Source: Gaiellales bacterium (GTDB taxonomy: Bacteria; Actinomycetota; Thermoleophilia; Gaiellales; JAICJC01). Taken from it: 64,000 bases of DNA. This document shows, piece by piece, positions 23,939 through 32,056 of this stretch. The notes below the pieces were generated by a model. That model was not told the origin of the DNA. It saw only the letters and a program-made list of their open reading frames with translations, and made no database searches. Positions within the stretch are counted from its first letter, which is position 1, and each line of letters starts with the position of its first letter. A program made the position numbers and the translations under genes. The stretch spans positions 62,001 to 126,000 of the forward strand of contig DASWRM010000007.1 in NCBI GenBank assembly GCA_036403155.1, read 5' to 3'.

Positions 23939-25093
23939 TCAGCGGATCGCCGCGACGGCCTCGAGGAAGCGGTCGATCTCCTCGACGGTCGTGTAATGCA
24001 CGGCACCGACACGTACCGCGCCACCGGCGGCCTCGAGCCCCAGCCGTTCCATCAGCTCGAGCGCGTAGTAGTTGCCATCCCAGACAAATATCCCCTGGCG
24101 CCCGAGCGTCGCCGCCACATCCGCCGGCGCATGGCCCTCGACCGTGAAGGCGACGGTCGGCACCCGCCGGTCGAGGTCGCGCGTGCCGTACTGCGTCACG
24201 CCGTCGATCCCGTCCAGCCCCTCGATCAGGCGGGCCGTCAGCGTTCGTTCGTACGCGGTGATCGCCTCGGCCCCCATCGCGACCATGTAGCGCGCCGCTG
24301 CGGCGGTGCCCGCGATCCCTTCCAGGTTCACGGTGCCCGTCTCCCACGAGCCGGGCGGCTCGTCGTGCGCGGGGCGCACCTTGTACGGGCGGATCCGCTC
24401 GAGCAGCTCCGCGCGTCCGTAGAGCACGCCGACGTGCGGGCCGAAGAACTTGTAGGCCGAGCAGGCGAGGAAGTCGCACCCGAGCGCGCGTACGTCCGTC
24501 GGCCCGTGCGGCGCGTACTGGACGGCATCGACGTAGGAGATCGCGCCCGCCGCGCGCGCCATCCGGCACATCGCGGCGGCGTCCGAGATCGTTCCCGCTC
24601 CGTTGGATGCCCAGTTGAAGGCGGCGATCCGCGTCCGGTCGGACAGCGCCTGCGTGAAGTCGTCAAGGTCGATCAGGCACGTCTCCGGATCGACGTCAAC
24701 GTGCCGCACGGTCAGCCCGCGGTCCTCGGCGGCCAGGAGCCACGGTGCCACGTTGCCGTCGTGGTCGACGCGCGTGACGATGATCTCGTCGCCCGGCTGC
24801 AGGCCGCGCGTCAGCGCCCGCGATGCGTGGAACGTGAGCGTGGTCATGTTGGCCCCGAAGACGACCTCGCCCGGGCTCGACCCCAGCATCGCCGCGACGT
24901 CGGCGCGTGCCCCGGCCAGCACCTGGTCGGACAGCTGCGAGGTCTCGAACGACCCGCCGAGGTTCGCGTTCGCCTGGAGGTAGTAGTCGCGGATCGCCTC
25001 GATCACCGACCCGTGCACCTGGGTGCCGCCCGGGTTGTCCAGGTAGATCCGCCCAGGCCGCAGCGACGGGAACTGGTCCCGAACCGCCTGCAC
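23939..25093 (-). CDS. Class V aminotransferase / cysteine desulfurase-like protein
   Basis: The 384-residue PLP enzyme has YLDNPGGTQ near the N-terminus, ASNGAGTISD, YVDAVQYAPHG (cofactor aspartate region) and the Schiff-base lysine in SAYKFFGPHVG near residue 215. It resembles the cysteine desulfurase-like subgroup, in which the exact reaction is often unknown; no SUF or ISC genes are nearby. GTG at 25093 is the first usual start, but family-like residues continue upstream to ATC at 25120-25118, which lies 6 bases after a TAGACT hexamer. Confidence 0.88.
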   Translation of the reverse strand: MQAVRDQFPSLRPGRIYLDNPGGTQVHGSVIEAIRDYYLQANANLGGSFETSQLSDQVLAGARADVAAMLGSSPGEVVFGANMTTLTFHASRALTRGLQPGDEIIVTRVDHDGNVAPWLLAAEDRGLTVRHVDVDPETCLIDLDDFTQALSDRTRIAAFNWASNGAGTISDAAAMCRMARAAGAISYVDAVQYAPHGPTDVRALGCDFLACSAYKFFGPHVGVLYGRAELLERIRPYKVRPAHDEPPGSWETGTVNLEGIAGTAAAARYMVAMGAEAITAYERTLTARLIEGLDGIDGVTQYGTRDLDRRVPTVAFTVEGHAPADVAATLGRQGIFVWDGNYYALELMERLGLEAAGGAVRVGAVHYTTVEEIDRFLEAVAAIR

Positions 25094-25185
25094 GTCGAAG
25101 CTGGTCGCCGTCGCGCCGATGCGGACAGTCTAGAGGGTGCCGCCACGTCGCCGGGACATGGGATCGACCATCTAGGATCTTCGGC

Positions 25186-26589
25186 ATGAGACTCGCCATC
25201 CTCGGCGGCGGCCCCGCGGGCTATGCCGCCGCCACGGCCGCCGCGCACCTCGGCGCGGAGGTGACGCTGATCGAGGACAACCAGCTCGGCGGCAACTGCA
25301 CGATGACGGATGCGATCCCGTCGAAGACGCTGCTGACGACCGCCGATGCCATGCAGAAGATCACGCAGGCGGAGGAGGAGGGCGTCGACTTCGCGCGCGG
25401 GTTCCCGGAGGTCAACCTCCGCCGCACGCTGGCCCGGGCCCGCGCCGTGGCGCTCCACCAGAGCCGCGGCGTCCGCGAGCGCATGGACGGGATGAACGTG
25501 CGCGTCCTCCCCGGCCACGGCGTCGTCACCGGCGCGAACAGCCTGATCGCGCACGTCGAGGACCAGCGGATCGAGGTGCCGTGGGACGCGCTGCTGGTCT
25601 GCACGGGTGCCTCGCCGTTCGTGCCGCCGTTCACCCGCCCCGACGCGCGCCGGGTGCTCACGACCCGGCAGGTGTTCGAGCTGCGCGCGCTCCCCGAGCA
25701 CCTGCTGGTGCTCGGCGCCGGACCGACCGGCTGCGAGTTCGCTGACTTCTTCTCGCGCTGCGGGTCGCGCGTCACGCTGATCTCGGCCCGGGACCAGATC
25801 CTTCCCAACGACGACGCGGACCTGGCCGAGGTGCTCGAGGAGGTGTTTCTCAACCGTGGGATGGACGTGATCAAGAACGGCCGCGCGGCAGCCGTGGACA
25901 CGGAGGAGAGCAGCTGCGTCCGGCTGGTGCTCGAGGACGGCCGCGAGCTGGACGGATCGCACCTACTGCTCTGCATCGGCATGCGGCCGAACACGACCGA
26001 GCTCGGCCTCGAGAACGCCGGCGTCACGCTGGGCGAGCGGGGCTCGCTGGCGATCGACGAGTTCTGCCGCACGAACGTCGAGAACGTCTACGCGTGCGGC
26101 GACGTCACGGGCCAGATCATGCTCGCCAACACCGCCGCGATGCACGGGCGCACCGCCGCCATGCATGCGCTCGGCGTGCATGTCGACCCCGTCAGCTACA
26201 CCGGCGTTGCGTGGTGCGTGTTCACCCGGCCCGAGATCGCCAAGGCGGGCATCTCCGAGCGGCAGGCGCGCATCGACGGCACGCCGGTCAGCATCACCAA
26301 GCACCTGATCCGCGCAAACCCGCGCGCGGTCATGGAGAGCGAGACGGACGGGCTGATCAAGCTGCTGTCCGACCCCGACGACGGCACGGTGCTCGGCGGG
26401 GCCATGGTCGGCCTGCGCGCGTCGGAGGTGATCACGACGGTCGCTCTCGCGGTGCACGCCAAGCTGAACGTCCAGGCGCTGGCCGAGACGGCTGCGGTCA
26501 ACCCGTCGATGTCCGAGAGCCTGCAGCGCACGGCCGAGAAGGCCGCCGAGGGCATGCTCGGCGTCTCGCGGGTCACGCTGTCGAGCTGA
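25186..26589 (+). CDS. LpdA-like flavoprotein disulfide reductase homologue lacking the redox disulfide (probable NAD(P)H-quinone reductase)
   Basis: The 467-residue protein has FAD motif ILGGGPAGYAAA, NAD motif LGAGPTGCEFADFF, and YACGDVTG. The active-site segment reads GGNCTMTDAIPSK: Cys38 is present, but the second position of the CxxxxC pair is Ala43. The usual C-terminal HPTLSE-type motif reads VNPSMSE, so the catalytic histidine is Asn. It therefore cannot be an ordinary dihydrolipoamide dehydrogenase. Mycobacterial LpdA (Rv3303c) is a similar non-lipoamide member with quinone reductase activity. TAGGAT stands 7 bases before the ATG. Confidence 0.88.
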   Translation: MRLAILGGGPAGYAAATAAAHLGAEVTLIEDNQLGGNCTMTDAIPSKTLLTTADAMQKITQAEEEGVDFARGFPEVNLRRTLARARAVALHQSRGVRERMDGMNVRVLPGHGVVTGANSLIAHVEDQRIEVPWDALLVCTGASPFVPPFTRPDARRVLTTRQVFELRALPEHLLVLGAGPTGCEFADFFSRCGSRVTLISARDQILPNDDADLAEVLEEVFLNRGMDVIKNGRAAAVDTEESSCVRLVLEDGRELDGSHLLLCIGMRPNTTELGLENAGVTLGERGSLAIDEFCRTNVENVYACGDVTGQIMLANTAAMHGRTAAMHALGVHVDPVSYTGVAWCVFTRPEIAKAGISERQARIDGTPVSITKHLIRANPRAVMESETDGLIKLLSDPDDGTVLGGAMVGLRASEVITTVALAVHAKLNVQALAETAAVNPSMSESLQRTAEKAAEGMLGVSRVTLSS

Positions 26590-26590
26590 G

Positions 26591-27349
26591 TCAGACGTCG
26601 ATGCGCAGGCCGGGCGTCGCCAGGTCGATCGGGCCCGGGTACTCGCGCGCGGCGCGCTCACGCACCGCGTCGTAGCCGATCTCGTGGGGTATGTGGGTCA
26701 GCAGCAGCCGCTTGGCCCCGGCCCGGGAAGCCTCGCGGCCGGCCTCGGCCGCGTCCATGTGCCCGCGCTCGCTCGAGTCGTTCGACGCATCCCCCAGCGC
26801 GGCCTCGCAGACGAACAGGTCGGCGCCCTGCGCGAAGCGCGCGAGCCGCTCGGTGGGCGCGGTGTCGGCCGAGAAGACGATCACGCCGTCCGGCGCCGCG
26901 ACCTTGACCGAGTAGCACGTGGTGTAGTGCAGGCAGGGCGCAAACGTGATGTGCAGGTCGCCCAGCCGCAGGTCCTCGTGCGGGTCGTACTCGGAGAGGT
27001 CGAACGCCGCCTCGAACGTCTCCACCGATCCGTCCCATACCGACGCGACGGTGTCGAGCACCCCGCGCCCGCCCGGTGGAAGATGCAGGCGGGGCTTCGG
27101 CCGGTCCCTCCAGCTGCCGTAGCGGAACGCGTAGTGCAGCGGCACCAGGTCGAACCAGTGGTCGGCGTGGAAGTGCGTGATCAGGATGTCGGTCAGCGGC
27201 CGCGGGTCGGCGGCGCGCAGCTCCTGTGCGATCCCCGATCCGCAGTCGACCAGGACGTGTCGCTCGTCGGACTCGAGCAGGTAGCCGCTGGCCGCCTGCC
27301 CGGGATTCGGCCAGGCGGGGCTTCCGCCCAGCACCGTCCAGGCGAGCAC
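26591..27349 (-). CDS. Metallo-beta-lactamase-fold hydrolase (RNase Z-like)
   Basis: The 252-residue protein has THFHADHWFDLVPLHYA near residue 58, the HxHxDH zinc motif, plus HYTTCYSV, FSADTAPT and a C-terminal LTHIPHE, in the layout of RNase Z/ribonuclease-like and phosphodiesterase members. The substrate is unknown. The GTG at 27349 is 2 bases after the fabI stop, so the two genes are probably one operon; the frame is open further upstream only as antisense of fabI coding sequence. Confidence 0.83.
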   Translation of the reverse strand: MLAWTVLGGSPAWPNPGQAASGYLLESDERHVLVDCGSGIAQELRAADPRPLTDILITHFHADHWFDLVPLHYAFRYGSWRDRPKPRLHLPPGGRGVLDTVASVWDGSVETFEAAFDLSEYDPHEDLRLGDLHITFAPCLHYTTCYSVKVAAPDGVIVFSADTAPTERLARFAQGADLFVCEAALGDASNDSSERGHMDAAEAGREASRAGAKRLLLTHIPHEIGYDAVRERAAREYPGPIDLATPGLRIDV

Positions 27350-27351
27350 CC

Positions 27352-28131
27352 CTACATCCCCATCGCGTGGTAGCCGGAATCGACGTAGAGGGTCGTGCCG
27401 GTGACCATCGCGGCGAGCGGGCTGCAGAGGTACAGCGCCGCGTTGCCGACGTCGGCCGCCTCGATGTTCCGCTGAAGCGGCGAGCGCTGCTCGATCACCG
27501 ATTCCATCTCGTCGAACCCGGGGATGCCCTTCGCCGCAAGCGTGCGCACCGGACCGGCCGAGAGGGCGTTGACGCGGATCTGTGCGGGGCCGAGCTCGTA
27601 TGCCAGGTAGCGAACGGAGCATTCCAGCGCTGCCTTTGCCACCGCCATCACGTTGTACTTGGGGAACACACGCTCGCTCGCCATGTAGGTGAGGGTGACC
27701 ATCGACCCGCCGCCGCGCGGCGCCATCAGCGGCTCCGCCGCGCGCGCCATCGCGATCATCGAGTACGACGACACGTCGAGCGCCGTGTGGAACGCGGGAC
27801 GCGACGTGTCGGTGAAGCGGCCCTCGAACGTCTCGGCGGGCGCGAACGCGATCGAGTGGGCCATCACGTCGATGCCGCCGAACCGCTCCCCGAGGCGGCC
27901 GAACGCGGCGTCGATGCTGGCGTCGTCGGACACGTCGCAGGGGACGACCACGTCCGATCCGACCGAGGCTGCGAGCTTGCGGACGGAGTCCTCGAGCCGC
28001 TCGCCCTGGTAGGTGAACGCGAGCGTCGCGCCTGCGCCGTGCAGCGCCTGTGCGATCGCCCAGGCGATCGACCGTTTGTTGGCGACGCCGGCAACGAGCG
28101 CGACCTTGCCCTCGAGGATTCCCTCAGTCAC
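27352..28131 (-). CDS. fabI: Enoyl-[acyl-carrier-protein] reductase (NADH) FabI/InhA-type
   Basis: The 259-residue SDR enzyme has AGVANKRSIAWAIAQALH at the nucleotide site and YNVMAVAKAALE with the Tyr-x6-Lys pair of FabI. IRVNALSAGPVRTLAA follows. It performs the last reduction in each fatty acid elongation cycle. The GTG at 28131 begins VTEGILEGKVALV; AAAGGA a few bases upstream is the ribosome binding site. The fatty acyl role fits with the desaturase at 58388, though that is not linked. Confidence 0.93.
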   Translation of the reverse strand: MTEGILEGKVALVAGVANKRSIAWAIAQALHGAGATLAFTYQGERLEDSVRKLAASVGSDVVVPCDVSDDASIDAAFGRLGERFGGIDVMAHSIAFAPAETFEGRFTDTSRPAFHTALDVSSYSMIAMARAAEPLMAPRGGGSMVTLTYMASERVFPKYNVMAVAKAALECSVRYLAYELGPAQIRVNALSAGPVRTLAAKGIPGFDEMESVIEQRSPLQRNIEAADVGNAALYLCSPLAAMVTGTTLYVDSGYHAMGM

Positions 28132-28188
28132 AACCGTCCTTTCGGTGCAGAACCGCGCAGACGCTAGCACGGCGCTGCAGCTCGCGGG

Positions 28189-30117
28189 CTACGGCGCGAA
28201 CTGCGCCAGGACGGCGGGATCCTCGAGCGACGAGAGGTCGCCGGGGTCCTCGCCCAGCGCCGCGGCGCGCACCGCGCGGCGCACGATCTTCGCCGTCCGC
28301 GTCTTCGGCAGGGCGTGGACGAAGCGGATCTGCGCGGGCGCGAATGCCTTCCCCAGCTCGCGCACGACCTCGCCCCGCACAGCGTCCCGCAGAGCGTCGC
28401 CGCCCTCGACGCCCGGGCGCGGGACGCAGAACAGCCACGCCACCTCGCCCTTCAGCTCGTCGGGCACCCCGATCGCGCAGGCCTCGGCGATGTCCTGGCA
28501 GTGCACCGCGGCCGACTCGAACTCGGCCGGGCCGATCCGCTTCCCGGCGATGTTCAGAGTGTCGTCCGACCGGCCGTGCAGGTACCAGTACCCGTCCTCG
28601 TCGACCGATGCCCAGTCGCCGTGCACCCAGATGTTCGGCCAGCGCGACCAGTAGGCCTCCAGGAACCGCTCCGGGTCGCCCCATACGCCGCGCGTCATCG
28701 ACGGCCACGGCTTGCGGCACACCAGCTCGCCGACCTCACCGGGCCCGACCGGCGCGCCGTCGGGGCCGAGGACGTCCATCGCCATCCCCAGCGCCGGCAC
28801 GCCGAGGGTGCACTCCTTGAGCGGCATCACCGGCATCGGCGAGAGGAAGCATGCACCGACTTCGGTTCCGCCGGACAGGTTGATGATCGGACAGCGGCGC
28901 TCGCCGCCCACCTCGAACAGCCAGCGGTACGGATCCGGGTTCCACGGCTCGCCGGTCGACGCCAGGATCCGGAGGGAGCTGCGGTCGTGCGCGCGCACCG
29001 GGTCGTCGCCGTGCCCGCGCAGCGCCCGGATCAGCGTGGGGGAGACGCCGAGCACCGAGATACGGTGCCGCTCGACCAGCTGCCACAGCCGGTGGGGACC
29101 GGGGTAGTCCGGCGCACCCTCCGACAGCACGAGCGTCCCGCCCAGCGCTCCCGTGCCGACGACCTCCTTCGGCCCCATGATCCAGCCCATGTCGGTGACC
29201 CACATGAAGCGGTCATCGGCGCCCACGTCGGTCTGGAAGGCGCACTCCTCGGCGATCTTGACGAGAAAGCCCCCGTGCACGTGCACCGCGCCCTTGGGCC
29301 GGCCGGTCGTCCCCGACGTGTAGATGACCATCATCGGCGTCTCCGGGTCGAGCGCCGGGGCGGCCAGCTCCGTGGACTGGCGGGCGACCAGCTCCTCCCA
29401 GCGGTGGTCGCGCCCCGACGTCATCGGCGGGTCGGTGCCGAGCCTGTCCCAGACGATCACGTGCCGCACCGACGCCACCTCGGCGAGGGCCTCGTCGACC
29501 GTGCGCTTCATCGAGACCAGGCGGGCGCGGCGCGGCACGGCGTCCGCGGTCAGCACCGCCACGGCGCCCGCGTCCGCGAGCCGGGCGGCCACGGCCGGTG
29601 CGCCGAAGCCGGAGAAGATCGGCACGACGATCGCGCCGATCTTGCAGATCGCGTAGAAGCCGGCGACCACCTCGATCGACATGGGCAGGAACAGGCCGAC
29701 CGCCTGCCCCTCGCGGACGCCCAGCTCGAGCAGCGCGTTGGCGATCCGGTTCACCTCCGCCGAGAGCTGTGCATAGGTGACGGTTCGCACCTCCCCGTCC
29801 TCGCTCTCCCAGATCGCCGCATGCCGCTCCGGGGTGTCGCGGGCATGCCGGTCGACGCAGTTGTGCGTCAGGTTGACGGTTCCGCCAGTGAACCATCGCG
29901 TCCACATCGGCCCGCGGCTGTCGTCGTAGACCCGCTCGTACGGCCTCGAGAACTCGATGCCGAGGTGCCGCACCACCGCATCCCAGAACCAGCCGATGTC
30001 GTCCTGCGCGCGCCGGTGCAGCTCCCGCCAGTCGTCGATGCCCTGCTCGCGCATGAACGCCGTGACGCGGGCCCGCTCGACCGTCGCCGGGCTCGGTGAC
30101 CAGATCACATCTTGCAT
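28189..30117 (-). CDS. Acetyl-CoA synthetase-type AMP-forming acyl-CoA ligase
   Basis: The 642-residue protein has the length of acetyl-CoA synthetases. The AMP-binding loop YTSGTTGRPKGAVHVHGG is at about residues 263-280, followed by MGWIMGP, LSGGTEVG and DDTLNIAGKRIGPAEFE. The C-terminal acylation lysine is in LPKTRTAKIVRRAV, a variant of the usual TRSGKI. Acetate is the most likely substrate by length and N-terminal domain, but propionate or another short acid is possible. It is divergent from the molybdate operon with 30 bases between starts. Confidence 0.88.
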   Translation of the reverse strand: MQDVIWSPSPATVERARVTAFMREQGIDDWRELHRRAQDDIGWFWDAVVRHLGIEFSRPYERVYDDSRGPMWTRWFTGGTVNLTHNCVDRHARDTPERHAAIWESEDGEVRTVTYAQLSAEVNRIANALLELGVREGQAVGLFLPMSIEVVAGFYAICKIGAIVVPIFSGFGAPAVAARLADAGAVAVLTADAVPRRARLVSMKRTVDEALAEVASVRHVIVWDRLGTDPPMTSGRDHRWEELVARQSTELAAPALDPETPMMVIYTSGTTGRPKGAVHVHGGFLVKIAEECAFQTDVGADDRFMWVTDMGWIMGPKEVVGTGALGGTLVLSEGAPDYPGPHRLWQLVERHRISVLGVSPTLIRALRGHGDDPVRAHDRSSLRILASTGEPWNPDPYRWLFEVGGERRCPIINLSGGTEVGACFLSPMPVMPLKECTLGVPALGMAMDVLGPDGAPVGPGEVGELVCRKPWPSMTRGVWGDPERFLEAYWSRWPNIWVHGDWASVDEDGYWYLHGRSDDTLNIAGKRIGPAEFESAAVHCQDIAEACAIGVPDELKGEVAWLFCVPRPGVEGGDALRDAVRGEVVRELGKAFAPAQIRFVHALPKTRTAKIVRRAVRAAALGEDPGDLSSLEDPAVLAQFAP

Positions 30118-30147
30118 AGGTAATGCCTAGGTGGTAGCGTCCGGCGG

Positions 30148-30531
30148 ATGGGACGGATGGTACCGGTCGGGGAGGCGGCGCGAGCGCTTGGCATCTCGGT
30201 GGACACTCTGCGCCGCTGGGAGCGCAGCGGCCGCATCGCCACCCGCCGCGATGCCGCCAACCGGCGCGTCGTCGACGAGGGGGAGATCACCCGGCTGGGT
30301 GGGCACACGGCCGCGCCGGTCGACCCGTCCTTCTCGGCGCGAAACCGGTTCGAGGGCGTCGTCACGAGCGTCGAGGTGACGGGCGTCGTCGCCCAGGTCG
30401 AGATCGAGGCCGGCCCGCACCACGTCGTATCGGTGATCACCAGGGACGCCGTCGAGGAGCTCGGCCTGCGACCAGGCGTGCGGGCGGTGGCCACGGTCAA
30501 GGCCACGTCGGTGATGGTCGCGCGGGCGTGA
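30148..30531 (+). CDS. MerR-type HTH regulator fused to a molybdate-binding TOBE (Mop) domain
   Basis: The 127-residue protein has an N-terminal helix-turn-helix (VPVGEAARALGISVDTLRRWERSGRI, residues 5-30) and a C-terminal Mop-type TOBE domain (NRFEGVVTSVEV through VKATSVMV, residues 67-124) that can bind molybdate or tungstate. It precedes modA with a 4-base overlap, so it is likely the molybdate-responsive regulator of the operon, replacing ModE. TAGCGT at 30135-30140 lies 7 bases before the ATG; GCATAGGTAATGC at 30115-30127, a small inverted repeat, may be its operator. Confidence 0.85.
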   Translation: MGRMVPVGEAARALGISVDTLRRWERSGRIATRRDAANRRVVDEGEITRLGGHTAAPVDPSFSARNRFEGVVTSVEVTGVVAQVEIEAGPHHVVSVITRDAVEELGLRPGVRAVATVKATSVMVARA

Positions 30532-31292
30532 TGCGGCGCGTCATCCTGACCGCGGCCCTGCTCGCGGTCGCCGCCGGCTGCGGCGGCGGCTCCTCGCCGG
30601 CCGGCGGCGGCACGCTGACCGTCTTTGCGGCGTCCTCGCTGACCGATGCGTTCACGAAGCTGTCCGCGACGTTCGGGCATCAGCATCCCGGCTGGACCGT
30701 GCACTTCGAGTTCCTCGGCTCCGACCAGCTGGCTGCCCAGATCGAGCAGGGCGATCCTGCCGACGTGCTCGCCTCGGCCAGCGCGAAGTACGCGGACCGG
30801 CTCCAGGCCGATCACCTGCTCGGCGCCACGAAGGATTTCGCCACCAACACGCTCGTGCTGGCCGTCCCGCCGGACAACCCGGCGGGGATCACGTCCGTCA
30901 CGGGTCTCGGGAACGCGAAGGTGATCGTCGGCGACCCGGCCGTGCCGGTCGGCGCCTACACGCAGACGGTGCTCGGAAACCTCGGCATCGACCCCTCCAG
31001 CCTGAACATCGTCAGCCGCGAGCAGAAGACGACGGACATCGTCGGCAAGCTCGAGCTGGGGGAGGCCGATGCCGGGTTCGTCTACACGAGCGACGCGACA
31101 ACGGCCGGAGACAAGCTCCGGACGATCAGGCTGCCCGCCTCGGCGCAGGCGACCGCCACCTATCCGGTCGGCATCGTGACGGGCTCAGAGAACGCAAAGG
31201 CGGCGCAGGAATGGATCGATCTGGTGCTGAGCAGGGCGGGCCGGCGCGTGCTGGCCGCCGACGGCTTCGGCCCGGCGCCTTCGGGCTCCTAG
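30528..31292 (+). CDS. modA: Molybdate ABC transporter substrate-binding lipoprotein ModA
   Basis: The 254-residue protein has a lipoprotein signal peptide ending VAAGC (lipidated Cys18), then TLTVFAASSLTDAFTKL, the ModA N-terminal signature, and PADVLASASAKYADRL and VPVGAYTQTVLGNLG. It captures molybdate outside the membrane. It is second in the operon. Its last 82 bases overlap the start of modB, which is far more than usual for this operon. Confidence 0.93.
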   Translation: MMRRVILTAALLAVAAGCGGGSSPAGGGTLTVFAASSLTDAFTKLSATFGHQHPGWTVHFEFLGSDQLAAQIEQGDPADVLASASAKYADRLQADHLLGATKDFATNTLVLAVPPDNPAGITSVTGLGNAKVIVGDPAVPVGAYTQTVLGNLGIDPSSLNIVSREQKTTDIVGKLELGEADAGFVYTSDATTAGDKLRTIRLPASAQATATYPVGIVTGSENAKAAQEWIDLVLSRAGRRVLAADGFGPAPSGS

Positions 31293-32056
31293 GCGCCGCG
31301 ACAACGGGCATCGCCCTGGCGTTCCTGGCCGTGCCGCTGCTCGCGATCTTCCTGCGGGGCGACCTCTCCGCCGGGCTGCGATCGTCGGACACCCGCGCGG
31401 CGCTGCTGCTGTCGCTCGAGACCAGCGTGATCGCGCTTGCGGTCATGGTCGCCGTCGGCACGCCGCTTGCCCATGCCCTCGCCACCCGCCGGTTCCCCGG
31501 CCGGTCGCTGGCGATCACCGCCTTCGAGCTGCCGCTGGTGCTGCCGCCGGCCGTGGCGGGCATCGGCCTGCTGATGGCGTTCGGCCGCCGCGGCCTGCTC
31601 GGCCACCAGCTCTCGGCCCTCGGCCTGGAGCTCCCCTTCACCAAGGTCGCCGTGGTCATGGCGATGACGTTCGTCGCCTCGCCGCTCTACGTCCGGCAGG
31701 CGATCGCCAGCTTCGAGGCGGTCGACCGCACGCTGCTCGACGCCTCGCGGACGCTCGGCGCGGGCGCCGGGCGCACGTTCTGGCGTGTTGCGCTGCCGCT
31801 GGCACGCGGCGGGCTGGGCGCCGCGGCCGCACTCGGCTGGGCGCGGGCGGTGGGCGAGTTCGGGGCGACGATCATCTTCGCCGGCAGCCTCAAGGGCGTG
31901 ACCGAGACCGCGCCGATCCAGATCTACGCGGGGCTGTCGGACAACCTCGACGCGGGGCTCGCCACGGCCGCCGTGCTGGTCGCCGTCAGCGCGGCGGTGC
32001 TGCTCACCGCGAAGCTGATCGCCTCGGGGAGGTCGCGGCGCTTCACCTTGCCGTGA
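31211..32056 (+). CDS. modB: Molybdate ABC transporter permease ModB
   Basis: The 281-residue membrane protein has about six hydrophobic segments and the cytoplasmic coupling loop DASRTLGAGAGRTFWRVALP typical of binding-protein-dependent permeases, with VGEFGATIIFAGSL near the end of the core. The ATG at 31211 lies inside modA; no ATG, GTG or TTG occurs in frame between it and residue 44, which is already in the first membrane segment. The first 22 residues would be a charged cytoplasmic tail. The stop overlaps modC. Confidence 0.9.
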   Translation: MDRSGAEQGGPARAGRRRLRPGAFGLLGAATTGIALAFLAVPLLAIFLRGDLSAGLRSSDTRAALLLSLETSVIALAVMVAVGTPLAHALATRRFPGRSLAITAFELPLVLPPAVAGIGLLMAFGRRGLLGHQLSALGLELPFTKVAVVMAMTFVASPLYVRQAIASFEAVDRTLLDASRTLGAGAGRTFWRVALPLARGGLGAAAALGWARAVGEFGATIIFAGSLKGVTETAPIQIYAGLSDNLDAGLATAAVLVAVSAAVLLTAKLIASGRSRRFTLP

